This document shows, in pieces, positions 8,260 to 16,091 of a stretch of DNA of 62,168 bases (position 1 is the stretch's first letter; every line of letters starts with the position of its first letter). Both the position numbers and the translations under genes were made by a program. The stretch is taken from positions 1 to 62,168 of the IMG/VR virus record IMGVR_UViG_3300042887_001901; one strand, 5' to 3'. The notes under the pieces were generated by a model, which was not told the origin of the DNA, did no database searches, and saw nothing but the letters and a program-made list of their open reading frames with translations. The DNA is from a virus.

Positions 8260-8982
8260 ATGGAAAAACAATCATTAACATCAATCATAGACAAGTACTA
8301 CCTAAATGGTATAGGCGAAAAAGTAAAATGGACAGTTAAAGACAACATTGTTACTATTAAGACATTCTCACCTACTAAAGATATGGTAGGGGTAGTTACT
8401 GCTCCATTCGAATTTCCAGATAGTGAATTTGTAATATTCGATACGTCCAAATTTTTAAAGCTTGTCGGGATATGTAATCAATTCCTTACTATGGATATAC
8501 AGCTTGAAGGTAAAATAGCAACTAAACTATTATTAGCCGACAGCGAATATAACTTAGAGTACGCTTTAGCAAACTTAATGTTAGCACCAAACGTTAACTT
8601 TACAGTTAGTGAATTTGAAAGCGACTATGAATTTACTATTGATAATGAATTTATTAACAATTGGATCAAAGCTAAAAAAGCATTAAATTCAGATACAACA
8701 ATATTAAAAGCATACACAAACGAGGATAGTGAACATAAGGTAAACTTTACATTAGGCGAGCCCGAAGGACACTCAAATAAAATACAATTTGAAATACCAA
8801 TTACAGAATTAGTAGTAGATAGTACTACATTAAAATTCAATGCGGACTATTTAAAAGCTATATTTGATGCTAACTATGGAGCAGTAGGTAATGCTTATGT
8901 TTCAAATGATGGTGCTATGAAATTAGATTTCATGACAGAAGATGGTCAACAATCTTCTTATATAATTCTCGCGAAAATATAA
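8260..8982 (+). CDS. 45: sliding clamp, T4 gp45-like
   Basis: 240 aa with the two-domain alternating beta/alpha pattern of gp45: an N-terminal half with FVIFDTSKFLKLVGICNQF (the inter-domain helix region) and a C-terminal half with LKFNADYLKAIFDANYG before a terminal strand YIILAKI. Sequence identity to T4 is low; the call rests on length, pattern and place between polymerase and clamp loader. The clamp is a trimeric ring for the polymerase and, in T4, for late transcription. Confidence 0.8.
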   Translation: MEKQSLTSIIDKYYLNGIGEKVKWTVKDNIVTIKTFSPTKDMVGVVTAPFEFPDSEFVIFDTSKFLKLVGICNQFLTMDIQLEGKIATKLLLADSEYNLEYALANLMLAPNVNFTVSEFESDYEFTIDNEFINNWIKAKKALNSDTTILKAYTNEDSEHKVNFTLGEPEGHSNKIQFEIPITELVVDSTTLKFNADYLKAIFDANYGAVGNAYVSNDGAMKLDFMTEDGQQSSYIILAKI

Positions 8983-8989
8983 TCTTGGA

Positions 8990-9023
8990 TATATTTATAT
9001 TTGAGATACGACAGGTCTCAAAT
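8990..9023 (+). promoter_or_regulatory. promoter-like TATATTTA plus hairpin/operator upstream of hsp20
   Basis: TATATTTA at 8990-8997 overlaps a perfect 8-bp hairpin ATTTGAGA/TCTCAAAT (8999-9006/9016-9023). Inside and across it lies ACGACAGGTCTC (9008-9019), whose exact reverse complement recurs at 9528-9539 beside the groES promoter. Confidence 0.5.
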
Positions 9024-9037
9024 TTTATTATTAAACC

Positions 9038-9054
9038 GCTTACCTTAGGGGAGC
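9038..9054 (+). promoter_or_regulatory. possible RNA thermometer hairpin sequestering the hsp20 ribosome site
   Basis: GCTTACC (9038-9044) can pair with GGGGAGC (9048-9054) with one A-G mismatch and a 3-base loop. The paired GGGGAG is one of the very few good Shine-Dalgarno sequences in the window, 8 bases before the GTG start. Heat melting could control translation (inference). Confidence 0.4.
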
Positions 9055-9061
9055 ACAAAAT

Positions 9062-9514
9062 GTGAACAAAATGACACAATTACAACATTGGGCAATGGAC
9101 CCATTCGACATTGTTTGGAAGAATTTTTTAGATGTAAATTCCCCATTCAATACATTAGACAACAAAATCAACTACCCAGTTGACATTTATGAAATCGAAA
9201 ACGGTTTACGTTTCGAATTAGCAGTAGTAGGTCTCAATCAAGAAGACTTAGACATTCAAGTAGAAGGAGATACACTTAGAATTACCCACGACAGAAAGGC
9301 AGCAGATGAGTACCGTCCTTATATCCAAAGAGGTATAGCTAGACGTTCATTTGATTTAGCATGGAAAGTAGCAATGAAATTTGATTTAACTCAATTAACA
9401 GCTACTATGGATAAAGGATTGTTAATAATTGACATTCCAGTTTCAGCAGAAAGAGCACCAAAGAAAATTTCAATTAATGCTCCGCTTGAATTAAAAACAA
9501 GCAAGAAAAAATAA
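9062..9514 (+). CDS. Hsp20 small heat-shock protein
   Basis: 150 aa ATP-independent holdase. The alpha-crystallin domain covers about residues 38-130 (YPVDIYEIENG..., FELAVVGL, LLIIDIPV) with the GxLxIxIP-type motif, and the C-terminal ISIN supplies the I-x-I anchor for oligomers. GTG at 9062 is preferred over ATG at 9071 because GGGGAG lies 8 bases upstream; an ATG at 9060 is closed at once by TGA. It groups with groESL just downstream. Confidence 0.9.
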   Translation: MNKMTQLQHWAMDPFDIVWKNFLDVNSPFNTLDNKINYPVDIYEIENGLRFELAVVGLNQEDLDIQVEGDTLRITHDRKAADEYRPYIQRGIARRSFDLAWKVAMKFDLTQLTATMDKGLLIIDIPVSAERAPKKISINAPLELKTSKKK

Positions 9515-9527
9515 GTTTTGAAAATCC

Positions 9528-9547
9528 GAGACCTGTCGTTATATTTA
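9528..9547 (+). promoter_or_regulatory. shared heat-shock element and promoter before groES
   Basis: GAGACCTGTCGT (9528-9539) is the reverse complement of 9008-9019 before hsp20 and directly abuts TATATTTA (9540-9547), a -7-like element. This fits a common operator for the two chaperone units. Confidence 0.5.
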
Positions 9548-9567
9548 AAAATAAACAAAGTTATAAA

Positions 9568-9873
9568 ATGAAAATTATCCCGTTACACAACAACGTTGTG
9601 ATTAAACAAACTGACAACACAGAAGAGATGTATGGAAACATCTTAATACCTGATATGGGTAAAGAAAAACCATTGATGGGTGAAATTGTAGCAATTGGAT
9701 TAGGTAGAACTACTGAAACAGGTGCTTATGTAAAAACAATTTTAGAACCAGGACAAACAGTAGTATTCCCTGCATTTGGGGGTGTTAAAGTAAATGTTGA
9801 TGGTGAAGAATATGTAGTATGTAAAGAAACAGATTTAATTGCAGTAATAGAAAAAACAACAACAAATGAGTAA
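9568..9873 (+). CDS. groES: GroES co-chaperonin
   Basis: 101 aa, 10-kDa lid of the chaperonin. MKIIPLHNNVVIKQ at the N-terminus, the mobile loop around residues 18-32 (EEMYGNILIPDMGKEKP) with the hydrophobic ILIP contact, and GEIVAIGLG and VVFPAFGG follow the family. The gene overlaps groEL by 8 bases. Confidence 0.93.
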   Translation: MKIIPLHNNVVIKQTDNTEEMYGNILIPDMGKEKPLMGEIVAIGLGRTTETGAYVKTILEPGQTVVFPAFGGVKVNVDGEEYVVCKETDLIAVIEKTTTNE

Positions 9874-11485
9874 AATAATTAGTTTTGATCGCGAGGCGAA
9901 AGAAAAATTACAAAACGGAATTGATAAAGTAAATAAAGCAGTAGCTACAACAATGGGTCCTTTTGGGCGTAATGTATTAATTGAAAAAGAACATGGTGAG
10001 GTTTCATCAACTAAAGATGGTGTTACAGTAGCTAAAACTATTACTTTGGAAGATCCAATTGAAAATATGGCCGCTACAGTTATTAAGCAAGCAGCACAAA
10101 AAACAGTTGATGCAGCAGGTGATGGTACAACAACATCTACTGTATTAGCACATGCTATTGCAACACAAGCATTACATGCAACATCATATGCTTCATCTAA
10201 TGCAACTCAAATTAAGCGTGGTATTGAAGCCGCTGTTAAATCAGTAGTAAATGAGTTAAAAGTAATGTCAGTAGATATTACTAGTGAAGACCAAATTAAG
10301 CAAGTAGCAACATTATCAGCTAATGGCGACACTGAAATTGGTGAATTAGTAGCTACAGCGATTGATAAAGTAGGTAGAGATGGGGTAGTAACAGTTGAGG
10401 AATCTCGTTCAGGTGAAACATCACTTGAAGTAGTAGAGGGTTTACAGTTTGATAGAGGTTATAAATCACATTACTTTGTAACTGATAATAACACAATGTC
10501 AGCTGTATTAAATGAACCATTAATTTTAATTTACGATAAGAAAATTACTACAATTAAGGATTTATTACCATTACTAGAGAAAGTATCGGCTGAACAAAAA
10601 TCGTTACTTATTATCGCTGAAGATATTGAAGGTGAAGCATTAGCTACATTAGTAATGAATAAAGGTAGAGGTGCATTGAAAGTAGCTGCTGTTAAAGCTC
10701 CAGGCTTTGGTGATTTAAGAGATCAAATGTTAGAAGATATGGCTACCTTAACTGGTGCTACAGTTATTTCTTCAAACAGGGGTATGACATTAGCTAAGTT
10801 AAATATGGATTGGTTAGGTAATGCTAGAGTTGCTACTGTAGGTAAAGAAACAACTACATTAGTTGATGGTAAAGGTAATCCTGAAAAAATCGAAGAACGT
10901 ATCTTAGCACTTAAAGCACAATTAGATAAAGAAACTACACCATACAACGTTGAGCGTTTACAAGAGCGTTTAGGTAAGTTAGTAGGTGGAGTTGCTATTA
11001 TTAATGTAGGTGGTGGTACTGAAATCGAAATGAAAGAAAAGAAAGACCGCTTAGACGATGCGTTACAAGCAACTAAAGCAGCTTTAGATGAGGGTGTATT
11101 GCAAGGTGCAGGTGTAGCATTATTAAGAGCTAGAAATGCAATTAGTAATAGAGGTAATACTGATTTTGGTAAAGGTGGAACAATTGTATATAATGCTTGT
11201 GAAGCTCCATTCCAACAGATCCTTAAAAATGCAGGTGAAAATCCTACTAAATGGGAAATTATCTTAAAAGATGTAGATAAAAAACATGTTCCAGATATTA
11301 CTAATGAAACTGTAATAGATGCATTCGCAGCAGGCATTATTGACCCAACTAAAGTTGTACGTTCAGCATTGGAAAACGCAGCAGCAGCCGCGGTTACATT
11401 ACTTATGACTGAATGTGTTATCCATACTAAACCAGATGATAAGAAAAAAGACGCTGGGTTTGATATGGCAGGATTAGGAATGTAA
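9866..11485 (+). CDS. groEL: GroEL chaperonin
   Basis: 539 aa, near the bacterial 545. ATP-site motifs are present: [31 protein letters not shown], and the C-terminal equatorial GAGVALLRA. The apical domain spans roughly residues 190-375. The C-terminus ends DMAGLGM without the usual GGM repeats. With its own GroES it can form a complete phage chaperonin that does not need host GroES. Likely clients are phage proteins; which ones cannot be read from sequence. Confidence 0.96.
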   Translation: MSKIISFDREAKEKLQNGIDKVNKAVATTMGPFGRNVLIEKEHGEVSSTKDGVTVAKTITLEDPIENMAATVIKQAAQKTVDAAGDGTTTSTVLAHAIATQALHATSYASSNATQIKRGIEAAVKSVVNELKVMSVDITSEDQIKQVATLSANGDTEIGELVATAIDKVGRDGVVTVEESRSGETSLEVVEGLQFDRGYKSHYFVTDNNTMSAVLNEPLILIYDKKITTIKDLLPLLEKVSAEQKSLLIIAEDIEGEALATLVMNKGRGALKVAAVKAPGFGDLRDQMLEDMATLTGATVISSNRGMTLAKLNMDWLGNARVATVGKETTTLVDGKGNPEKIEERILALKAQLDKETTPYNVERLQERLGKLVGGVAIINVGGGTEIEMKEKKDRLDDALQATKAALDEGVLQGAGVALLRARNAISNRGNTDFGKGGTIVYNACEAPFQQILKNAGENPTKWEIILKDVDKKHVPDITNETVIDAFAAGIIDPTKVVRSALENAAAAAVTLLMTECVIHTKPDDKKKDAGFDMAGLGM

Positions 11486-11505
11486 TTTGATAAAAATATA
11501 AGGTT

Positions 11506-12426
11506 ATGAAACAACACACTCTTTGGATCGAAAAATACAGATCAGAAACATTAGAACAATACATCGGCAATGATGCGATTAAAACCCGCATCGCCGATTG
11601 TATTGCTAAAAACGATATACCCCATCTCATATTCGCTGGTAGCGCAGGCACAGGGAAAACTACCCTCGCGAAGTTAATTGTCAAGAATATCCAATGTGAT
11701 TATCTTTATATTAACGCCAGCGATGAGAATGGAATTGATACTATTAGAGAAAGAGTTAAAGGATTTGCTTCAACAGCATCGTTTCAACCACTTAAGGTTG
11801 TTATATTAGATGAGGCTGATTTCTTGACTCAACCCGCTCAAGCAGCATTACGTAATTTAATTGAGGAATACTCAGCGTATACTCGCTTTATATTAACTTG
11901 TAATTATGTAGAGCGTTTAATTGAACCACTTCAATCACGTTGTGAATTGCATATGTTAAAACCACCTACTAAAGGTGCTGTTGCAAAACATATTTGCACT
12001 AACGTTTTAGACGTTGAAGGTGTTACTTATGAAATGAGTGATATAGCTCAAATAGTAAATTTATTTTACCCTGATGTAAGATCAATTATTAAAACATTAC
12101 AACAAAATTGTAAAGATGGTAAATTAACTATTACTACTATAGATGATAATTGGTGTAAACCATTAGTTGAAATACTAAAAAAACGCGATAAAAATGCTTG
12201 GTATCAAGTTCGCCAACTAGTAGCTGATGCGCAAGTAGATGATTTTCAAACCGCTTATAGATATATGTTTGATAATTTATCCGAATTTAGTTATGGAAAT
12301 GACGCTCAATTGTCAGTTATATTAGATGATTTCATCTGGAGAGCAGGTGTAGTACCTGATAAAGAAATTAACTTTGCGGCTTGTATAGCCAAAGTATTAG
12401 ACACAAATAAAAAACAAATATTATAA
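11506..12426 (+). CDS. 44: clamp loader large subunit, T4 gp44-like AAA+ ATPase
   Basis: 306 aa with Walker A GSAGTGKTT (45-53), Walker B VVILDEAD (98-105) and the arginine-finger SRC motif (144-146), plus N-terminal WIEKYRSETLEQYIG typical of RFC small-subunit/gp44 proteins. It opens and loads the gp45-like clamp with the gp62-like protein encoded three genes on. Stop and next ATG overlap by one base. Confidence 0.93.
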   Translation: MKQHTLWIEKYRSETLEQYIGNDAIKTRIADCIAKNDIPHLIFAGSAGTGKTTLAKLIVKNIQCDYLYINASDENGIDTIRERVKGFASTASFQPLKVVILDEADFLTQPAQAALRNLIEEYSAYTRFILTCNYVERLIEPLQSRCELHMLKPPTKGAVAKHICTNVLDVEGVTYEMSDIAQIVNLFYPDVRSIIKTLQQNCKDGKLTITTIDDNWCKPLVEILKKRDKNAWYQVRQLVADAQVDDFQTAYRYMFDNLSEFSYGNDAQLSVILDDFIWRAGVVPDKEINFAACIAKVLDTNKKQIL

Positions 12427-12674
12427 TGCAACAACAACAAGGACCACAAGTTGATATTTCAGCTACAACACCATTAGCGTGTGAGTGTGGAAACGAAACA
12501 TTTAAAGAAGTAATGTACTTACGTAAAGAATCTAGATTAATGTCAGGTTTACCTGAAGATAGATTAGTGCCAATTCAATTATTGGCTTGTGGTAAATGTG
12601 GAATTTTAGTTGAAACCTTTATTCCTGCACCATTAAAACAATTTTATGGTAAAGATGCTATTCAATCTTTTTAA
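12426..12674 (+). CDS. small zinc-ribbon protein between clamp-loader genes
   Basis: 82 aa with C19-x-C21 and C55-xx-C58 spaced by a beta-rich stretch, a zinc-ribbon pattern (LACECGNETF...LLACGKCGIL). It shares one base with the gp44-like stop, so it is tightly co-expressed with the clamp loader. A replication or transcription adaptor role is possible but unproven. Confidence 0.6.
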   Translation: MQQQQGPQVDISATTPLACECGNETFKEVMYLRKESRLMSGLPEDRLVPIQLLACGKCGILVETFIPAPLKQFYGKDAIQSF

Positions 12675-12684
12675 TAAAAGAAAA

Positions 12685-12900
12685 ATGGAAATAGAACAAC
12701 TAAAACAAGAAAATAATGCTTTAAAAGCACAAATTGCTGGTATATCCTTTAATTTAAAAAATGCTGATAATATAGTTCAACAACAACAACGAGAACTAGA
12801 GACATTAAATGCTCAAATTAAAGATTTAAAGCAACAAATTACTCAGCTTAATCTAGTAGTTGACTCAGTTAACAGAAACAACGAATCAAGATATTACTAA
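12685..12900 (+). CDS. small coiled-coil protein
   Basis: From ATG 12685 it is 71 aa (MEIEQLKQENNALK...), almost entirely a heptad coiled coil (EQLKQENNALKAQIAG..., QQRELETLNAQIKDLKQQI). In-frame ATGs at 12646 and 12655 would add MVKMLFNLFNKRK but overlap the previous gene by up to 29 bases; I cannot decide between them. Its stop shares a base with the gp62-like start. Confidence 0.55.
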   Translation: MEIEQLKQENNALKAQIAGISFNLKNADNIVQQQQRELETLNAQIKDLKQQITQLNLVVDSVNRNNESRYY

Positions 12901-13274
12901 TGAATATATTTGACCATATTAAAAACATCACTACTAATAAGGGTACTTATTTAGGAGATGAAGGTTGGAACAATTGGATGATCAACCGCTTCTTAAGTAT
13001 GGATCCTGATTATTGTGAAGTAGTAAATATAGTTCAGAAGAATACTTGGCAGATGAAAGGTGAGTACTTATACAACCTGTATAAGGATCTTATTCCTAAA
13101 CAATACAAGTATCTTAAGTATATTAAATCGTCTAAGAAAAACGAATATGATGCTGGTGATATTGAAGCTGTAGTTACTTACTTTGAGGTTAGTAAAAAAG
13201 AAGCTAAGCAATATATTGATATGCTACCTAAAGATGAATTAAAAAATATAATAGCACAAATAAATGGAAAATAA
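12900..13274 (+). CDS. 62: clamp loader small subunit, gp62-like
   Basis: 124 aa. The pattern NNWMINRFLSMDPDY...YLYNLYKDLIPK...KYIKSSKK followed by a helical C-terminus (VVTYFEVSKKEAKQYIDMLPKDEL) matches the short gp62 of T4-like phages such as those of cyanobacteria: an NR-LS motif, a basic patch, and a DA/EA helix. Place just after gp44-like supports it. Sequence divergence leaves some doubt. Confidence 0.7.
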   Translation: MNIFDHIKNITTNKGTYLGDEGWNNWMINRFLSMDPDYCEVVNIVQKNTWQMKGEYLYNLYKDLIPKQYKYLKYIKSSKKNEYDAGDIEAVVTYFEVSKKEAKQYIDMLPKDELKNIIAQINGK

Positions 13275-13473
13275 ATTAGATTCAGTAGTTACATCTATCA
13301 TAGAACAATTTACATCACGAGCTAAAATGGGTAAGGCAAAGTACGGTGTTGATCTTGATCGTACAGATTTATCATTAGTAGAATGGATTGAGCATGCTAA
13401 ACAAGAGCATATGGATGCTATTCTGTATTTAGAAAAAATTAAACAAATAGCAAGTGGCGAAAAAATCCTTTGA
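13264..13473 (+). CDS. MazG-like/dNTP pyrophosphohydrolase-like small protein
   Basis: 69 aa with RAKMGKAKYGVDLDRTDLSLVEWIEHAKQEHMDAILYL in two pieces: a K-YG--LDR-DLS--EW substrate part and an H--QEHMDA-LYL helix typical of short phage MazG-related or dATP/dGTP pyrophosphohydrolase-like proteins. It overlaps the gp62-like gene by 11 bases. Only one ExxD-like helix is evident, so activity is uncertain. Confidence 0.5.
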   Translation: MENKLDSVVTSIIEQFTSRAKMGKAKYGVDLDRTDLSLVEWIEHAKQEHMDAILYLEKIKQIASGEKIL

Positions 13474-14395
13474 GATAGAGCTTAAAATAAAAAACTACCA
13501 GAAACCTGAGATTAACCATGCATTCCAAAAAAGCGTGTCTTATTCTCAGTTTTCTATGTGGGCGTCATGTCCTCATAAATGGTATCTTACTTATGTAGAG
13601 AATAAACAACCTTACCAAGCTAGTATTCATACTGTATTTGGAACAGCGTTTCATGAAACTATACAAGACTACATTACAGTAATGTATAATGAAAGTGGAG
13701 CTGCAGCTGATAGAATGGATTTAATTACTTTATTCCAAGATAAATTTAGAGAAGTATACTCTAAAGAATATAAAGCAGCAGGGGCTCATTTTACTAACCC
13801 AGTTCAGATGGGTGAATTTTTTGAAGATGCTGTTGCTATATTAAATTTCATTCAAAAAAATAGAAATAAATTATTTACTATACGTAAAATGCGTTTACTA
13901 GGTATAGAGATACCTTTATTATTAAATGTAGCTAATAATATATTTTTAAAGGGGTTTATTGATTTTGTGTTGTATGATGAAGAATTAGATAAAGTTTATA
14001 TATATGATATCAAAACATCAACAAGAGGATGGAGCGACTCTGAAAAGAAAGACGATAATAAAATTGCTCAAATCCTATTATACAAGGAGTACTTTTCAAA
14101 ACAATTTGGGTTCGATGTTGAGAAAATCGAAGTCGAATATTTCATCGTTAAACGAAAAATCTGGGAACAATCCGAGTATGCTATCCCCAGAACCCAATCA
14201 TTTAAACCAGCAAGTGGGAAAAATAAGCGTAAACAAGCAGTAGAAAATTTCCAATCATTTATTAAAGACTGTTTCGACGATAGTGGTAAACCACAAATGA
14301 AGTCGTACCTTAAAAATGTAGGTGAAAGCAGCTGCAAATGGTGCCCCTACAAAGACTCACCAGATCTTTGCGATAAAGTTGCAGGTTCTATGTAG
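13454..14395 (+). CDS. RecB/Cas4-like PD-(D/E)XK nuclease with four-Cys Fe-S site
   Basis: 313 aa. Nuclease motifs: GTAFHE (63-68), KGFIDFVL with D170, YDIKTS with D185 and K187, and a downstream helix with Q and Y (IAQILLYKEYF). C39 near the N-terminus and C294, C297, C306 at the C-terminus give the C-n-CxxC-n-C arrangement that holds a 4Fe-4S cluster in AddB, Dna2 and Cas4. It starts at GTG 13454, overlapping the previous gene by 20 bases. Probable role: DNA end processing or recombination. No Cas genes are nearby. Confidence 0.85.
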   Translation: MAKKSFEIELKIKNYQKPEINHAFQKSVSYSQFSMWASCPHKWYLTYVENKQPYQASIHTVFGTAFHETIQDYITVMYNESGAAADRMDLITLFQDKFREVYSKEYKAAGAHFTNPVQMGEFFEDAVAILNFIQKNRNKLFTIRKMRLLGIEIPLLLNVANNIFLKGFIDFVLYDEELDKVYIYDIKTSTRGWSDSEKKDDNKIAQILLYKEYFSKQFGFDVEKIEVEYFIVKRKIWEQSEYAIPRTQSFKPASGKNKRKQAVENFQSFIKDCFDDSGKPQMKSYLKNVGESSCKWCPYKDSPDLCDKVAGSM

Positions 14396-14412
14396 TCGTA
14401 TATATTTATATC
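14396..14412 (+). promoter_or_regulatory. promoter-like TCGTATATATTTATA element
   Basis: TCGTA (14396-14400) followed by TATATTTATA, with TTGCAGG about 17 bases upstream in place of TTGGCA. It precedes the RHH gene and could drive the long glycan operon. Confidence 0.4.
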
Positions 14413-14425
14413 AAAATATAATATT

Positions 14426-14626
14426 ATGGCAAAATCAAACATGCAACTAACAAGTGTAAAGATCCCTGAGGATTTGTTTGAACAATTCAAAATCGCCTGT
14501 GTTAGATATAAGTTCAGTGTTCAGAAATTAACAGAACGCACAATGTATCTATACTTAACAAGTGATGAATTTAGAAAACAAATTCACAATCAATTAGACA
14601 CAACATTAACAAAAGAAACAGAATAA
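14426..14626 (+). CDS. ribbon-helix-helix-type regulator
   Basis: 66 aa. MQLTSVKIPEDLFEQFKIAC reads as the beta strand and first helix of an RHH domain, followed by a second helix (FSVQKLTERTMYLYL). First gene after the promoter-like element and immediately before the glycan block, so it may regulate that block or itself. Confidence 0.6.
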   Translation: MAKSNMQLTSVKIPEDLFEQFKIACVRYKFSVQKLTERTMYLYLTSDEFRKQIHNQLDTTLTKETE

Positions 14627-14632
14627 CACGTT

Positions 14633-16090
14633 ATGAAAGAAGGTTATATCCCGCAGGAGAAACGTAAAAAAATCCTATTATTATGTGATGATATTCGAAT
14701 GACTAGTGGTATTTCCACTATGGCTAGAGAAATCGTTATAGGTACTGCTCATAGATTTAATTGGGCAAATATTGGAGGTGCTATCCAACACCCAGACAAA
14801 GGTAAACGATTTGATTTAAACGCCGATACTAACATGCATGCTGGTATTACGGATGCAAGTGTTTTCCTTTATCCTATTGATGGTTATGGTTCTCCTGAAT
14901 TAATTAGACAAATGATGGAGATAGAAAAACCAGATGCAATTATGATCTTTACAGATCCTAGATATTGGATTTGGTTATTTCAAATGGAACATGAGATTAG
15001 AAGACAAATTCCATTAATTTATTTAAACATTTGGGATGACTTACCTTATCCAATGTATAATAAACCATACTATGAATCATGTGATTGTTTATTAGCAATT
15101 AGTAAACAAACAGAAAACTTAAATCGCGCTGTATTAGGACCAGAATTGTCAGCTGAGAAGGTTATTAAATATGTTCCACACGGAATTAATCACAAAATAT
15201 TCTTCCCTATTACAACTGAACATCCTGAATATTTGGCATTACAAGAATTTAAAAAACGTTTATATGGAGAAAAAACTTACGATTTTGCTTTATTATATAA
15301 TGCGCGTAACATCCGTCGTAAATCCGTTCCTGATTTAATGTTAGCATGGAAGATATTCCGTGATAACTTACCTCAAGATAAAAAAGATAAAGTATGTTTA
15401 GTAATGCATACACAAAAAATAGATGAAAATGGAACTGATTTACCTGCAGTACAACAAATGTTGTTTGGTAAAGAAGGTGGTAGCATAATTTGGGATGAGA
15501 ATAGATATCCATCAAATATTATGAATTTACTTTATAACTGTGTAGATGGTACAGCATTAATTTCATCTAATGAAGGTTGGGGATTATCATTAACTGAATC
15601 TATGATGTGTGGTAAACCAATTATTGCTACTGTAACAGGTGGTATGCAAGACCAAATGCGTTTTGAAGATGAAAATGGTGAGTGGATTAAATTTACAGAA
15701 GAATTTGGTTCAAACCATAGAGGTAAATATAAAAAACATGGAGTTTGGGCTTACCCAGTATTCCCATCTAATTTAAGTTTAATTGGTTCAGTACCTACAC
15801 CTTATATCTTTGATGATAGAGCACAACCAGAAGACATAGCTGATCAGATTAAAAATCTCTATACAGCAAAGACTGAAGTCCCTGATATGTTCAATAGGAT
15901 TGGAGAATTAGCTCATGAATGGGCTATGTCTGATGAAGCAATGATGACAGCTGAAAATATGTCTAAAAACGTCATTGATGGTATTGAAGAAACATTCGCT
16001 AAATGGGAACCTAGATATGCATTTGAGTTAATCAAAGTAGAACCATTAGATGAACCTAAACATTTTGTAAAACACGTTATCGCACAATAA
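14633..16090 (+). CDS. GT4-type glycosyltransferase
   Basis: 485 aa GT-B enzyme. N-terminal Rossmann half begins KKILLLCDDIRMTSGIST; the C-terminal donor site has YNARNIRRKSVPDLMLAW and SNEGWGLSLTESMMCGKPII, the E-x7-E region of family 4. It opens a co-directional run of sugar genes with gaps of 0-5 bases. Donor and acceptor are unknown. Phage GTs may modify DNA, virion or host surface. Confidence 0.82.
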   Translation: MKEGYIPQEKRKKILLLCDDIRMTSGISTMAREIVIGTAHRFNWANIGGAIQHPDKGKRFDLNADTNMHAGITDASVFLYPIDGYGSPELIRQMMEIEKPDAIMIFTDPRYWIWLFQMEHEIRRQIPLIYLNIWDDLPYPMYNKPYYESCDCLLAISKQTENLNRAVLGPELSAEKVIKYVPHGINHKIFFPITTEHPEYLALQEFKKRLYGEKTYDFALLYNARNIRRKSVPDLMLAWKIFRDNLPQDKKDKVCLVMHTQKIDENGTDLPAVQQMLFGKEGGSIIWDENRYPSNIMNLLYNCVDGTALISSNEGWGLSLTESMMCGKPIIATVTGGMQDQMRFEDENGEWIKFTEEFGSNHRGKYKKHGVWAYPVFPSNLSLIGSVPTPYIFDDRAQPEDIADQIKNLYTAKTEVPDMFNRIGELAHEWAMSDEAMMTAENMSKNVIDGIEETFAKWEPRYAFELIKVEPLDEPKHFVKHVIAQ

Positions 16091-16091
16091 T

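Noticed and set aside
10723-11517. 264-aa ORF on the minus strand opposite groEL
   Set aside because: It is the antisense shadow of groEL; Ser/Ala/Val-rich composition results from reading conserved codons backwards, and it has no motif or leader.
13454-14395. Cas4 of a CRISPR system
   Set aside because: No Cas1, Cas2 or repeat nearby; context is replication, so a phage recombination nuclease is more likely.
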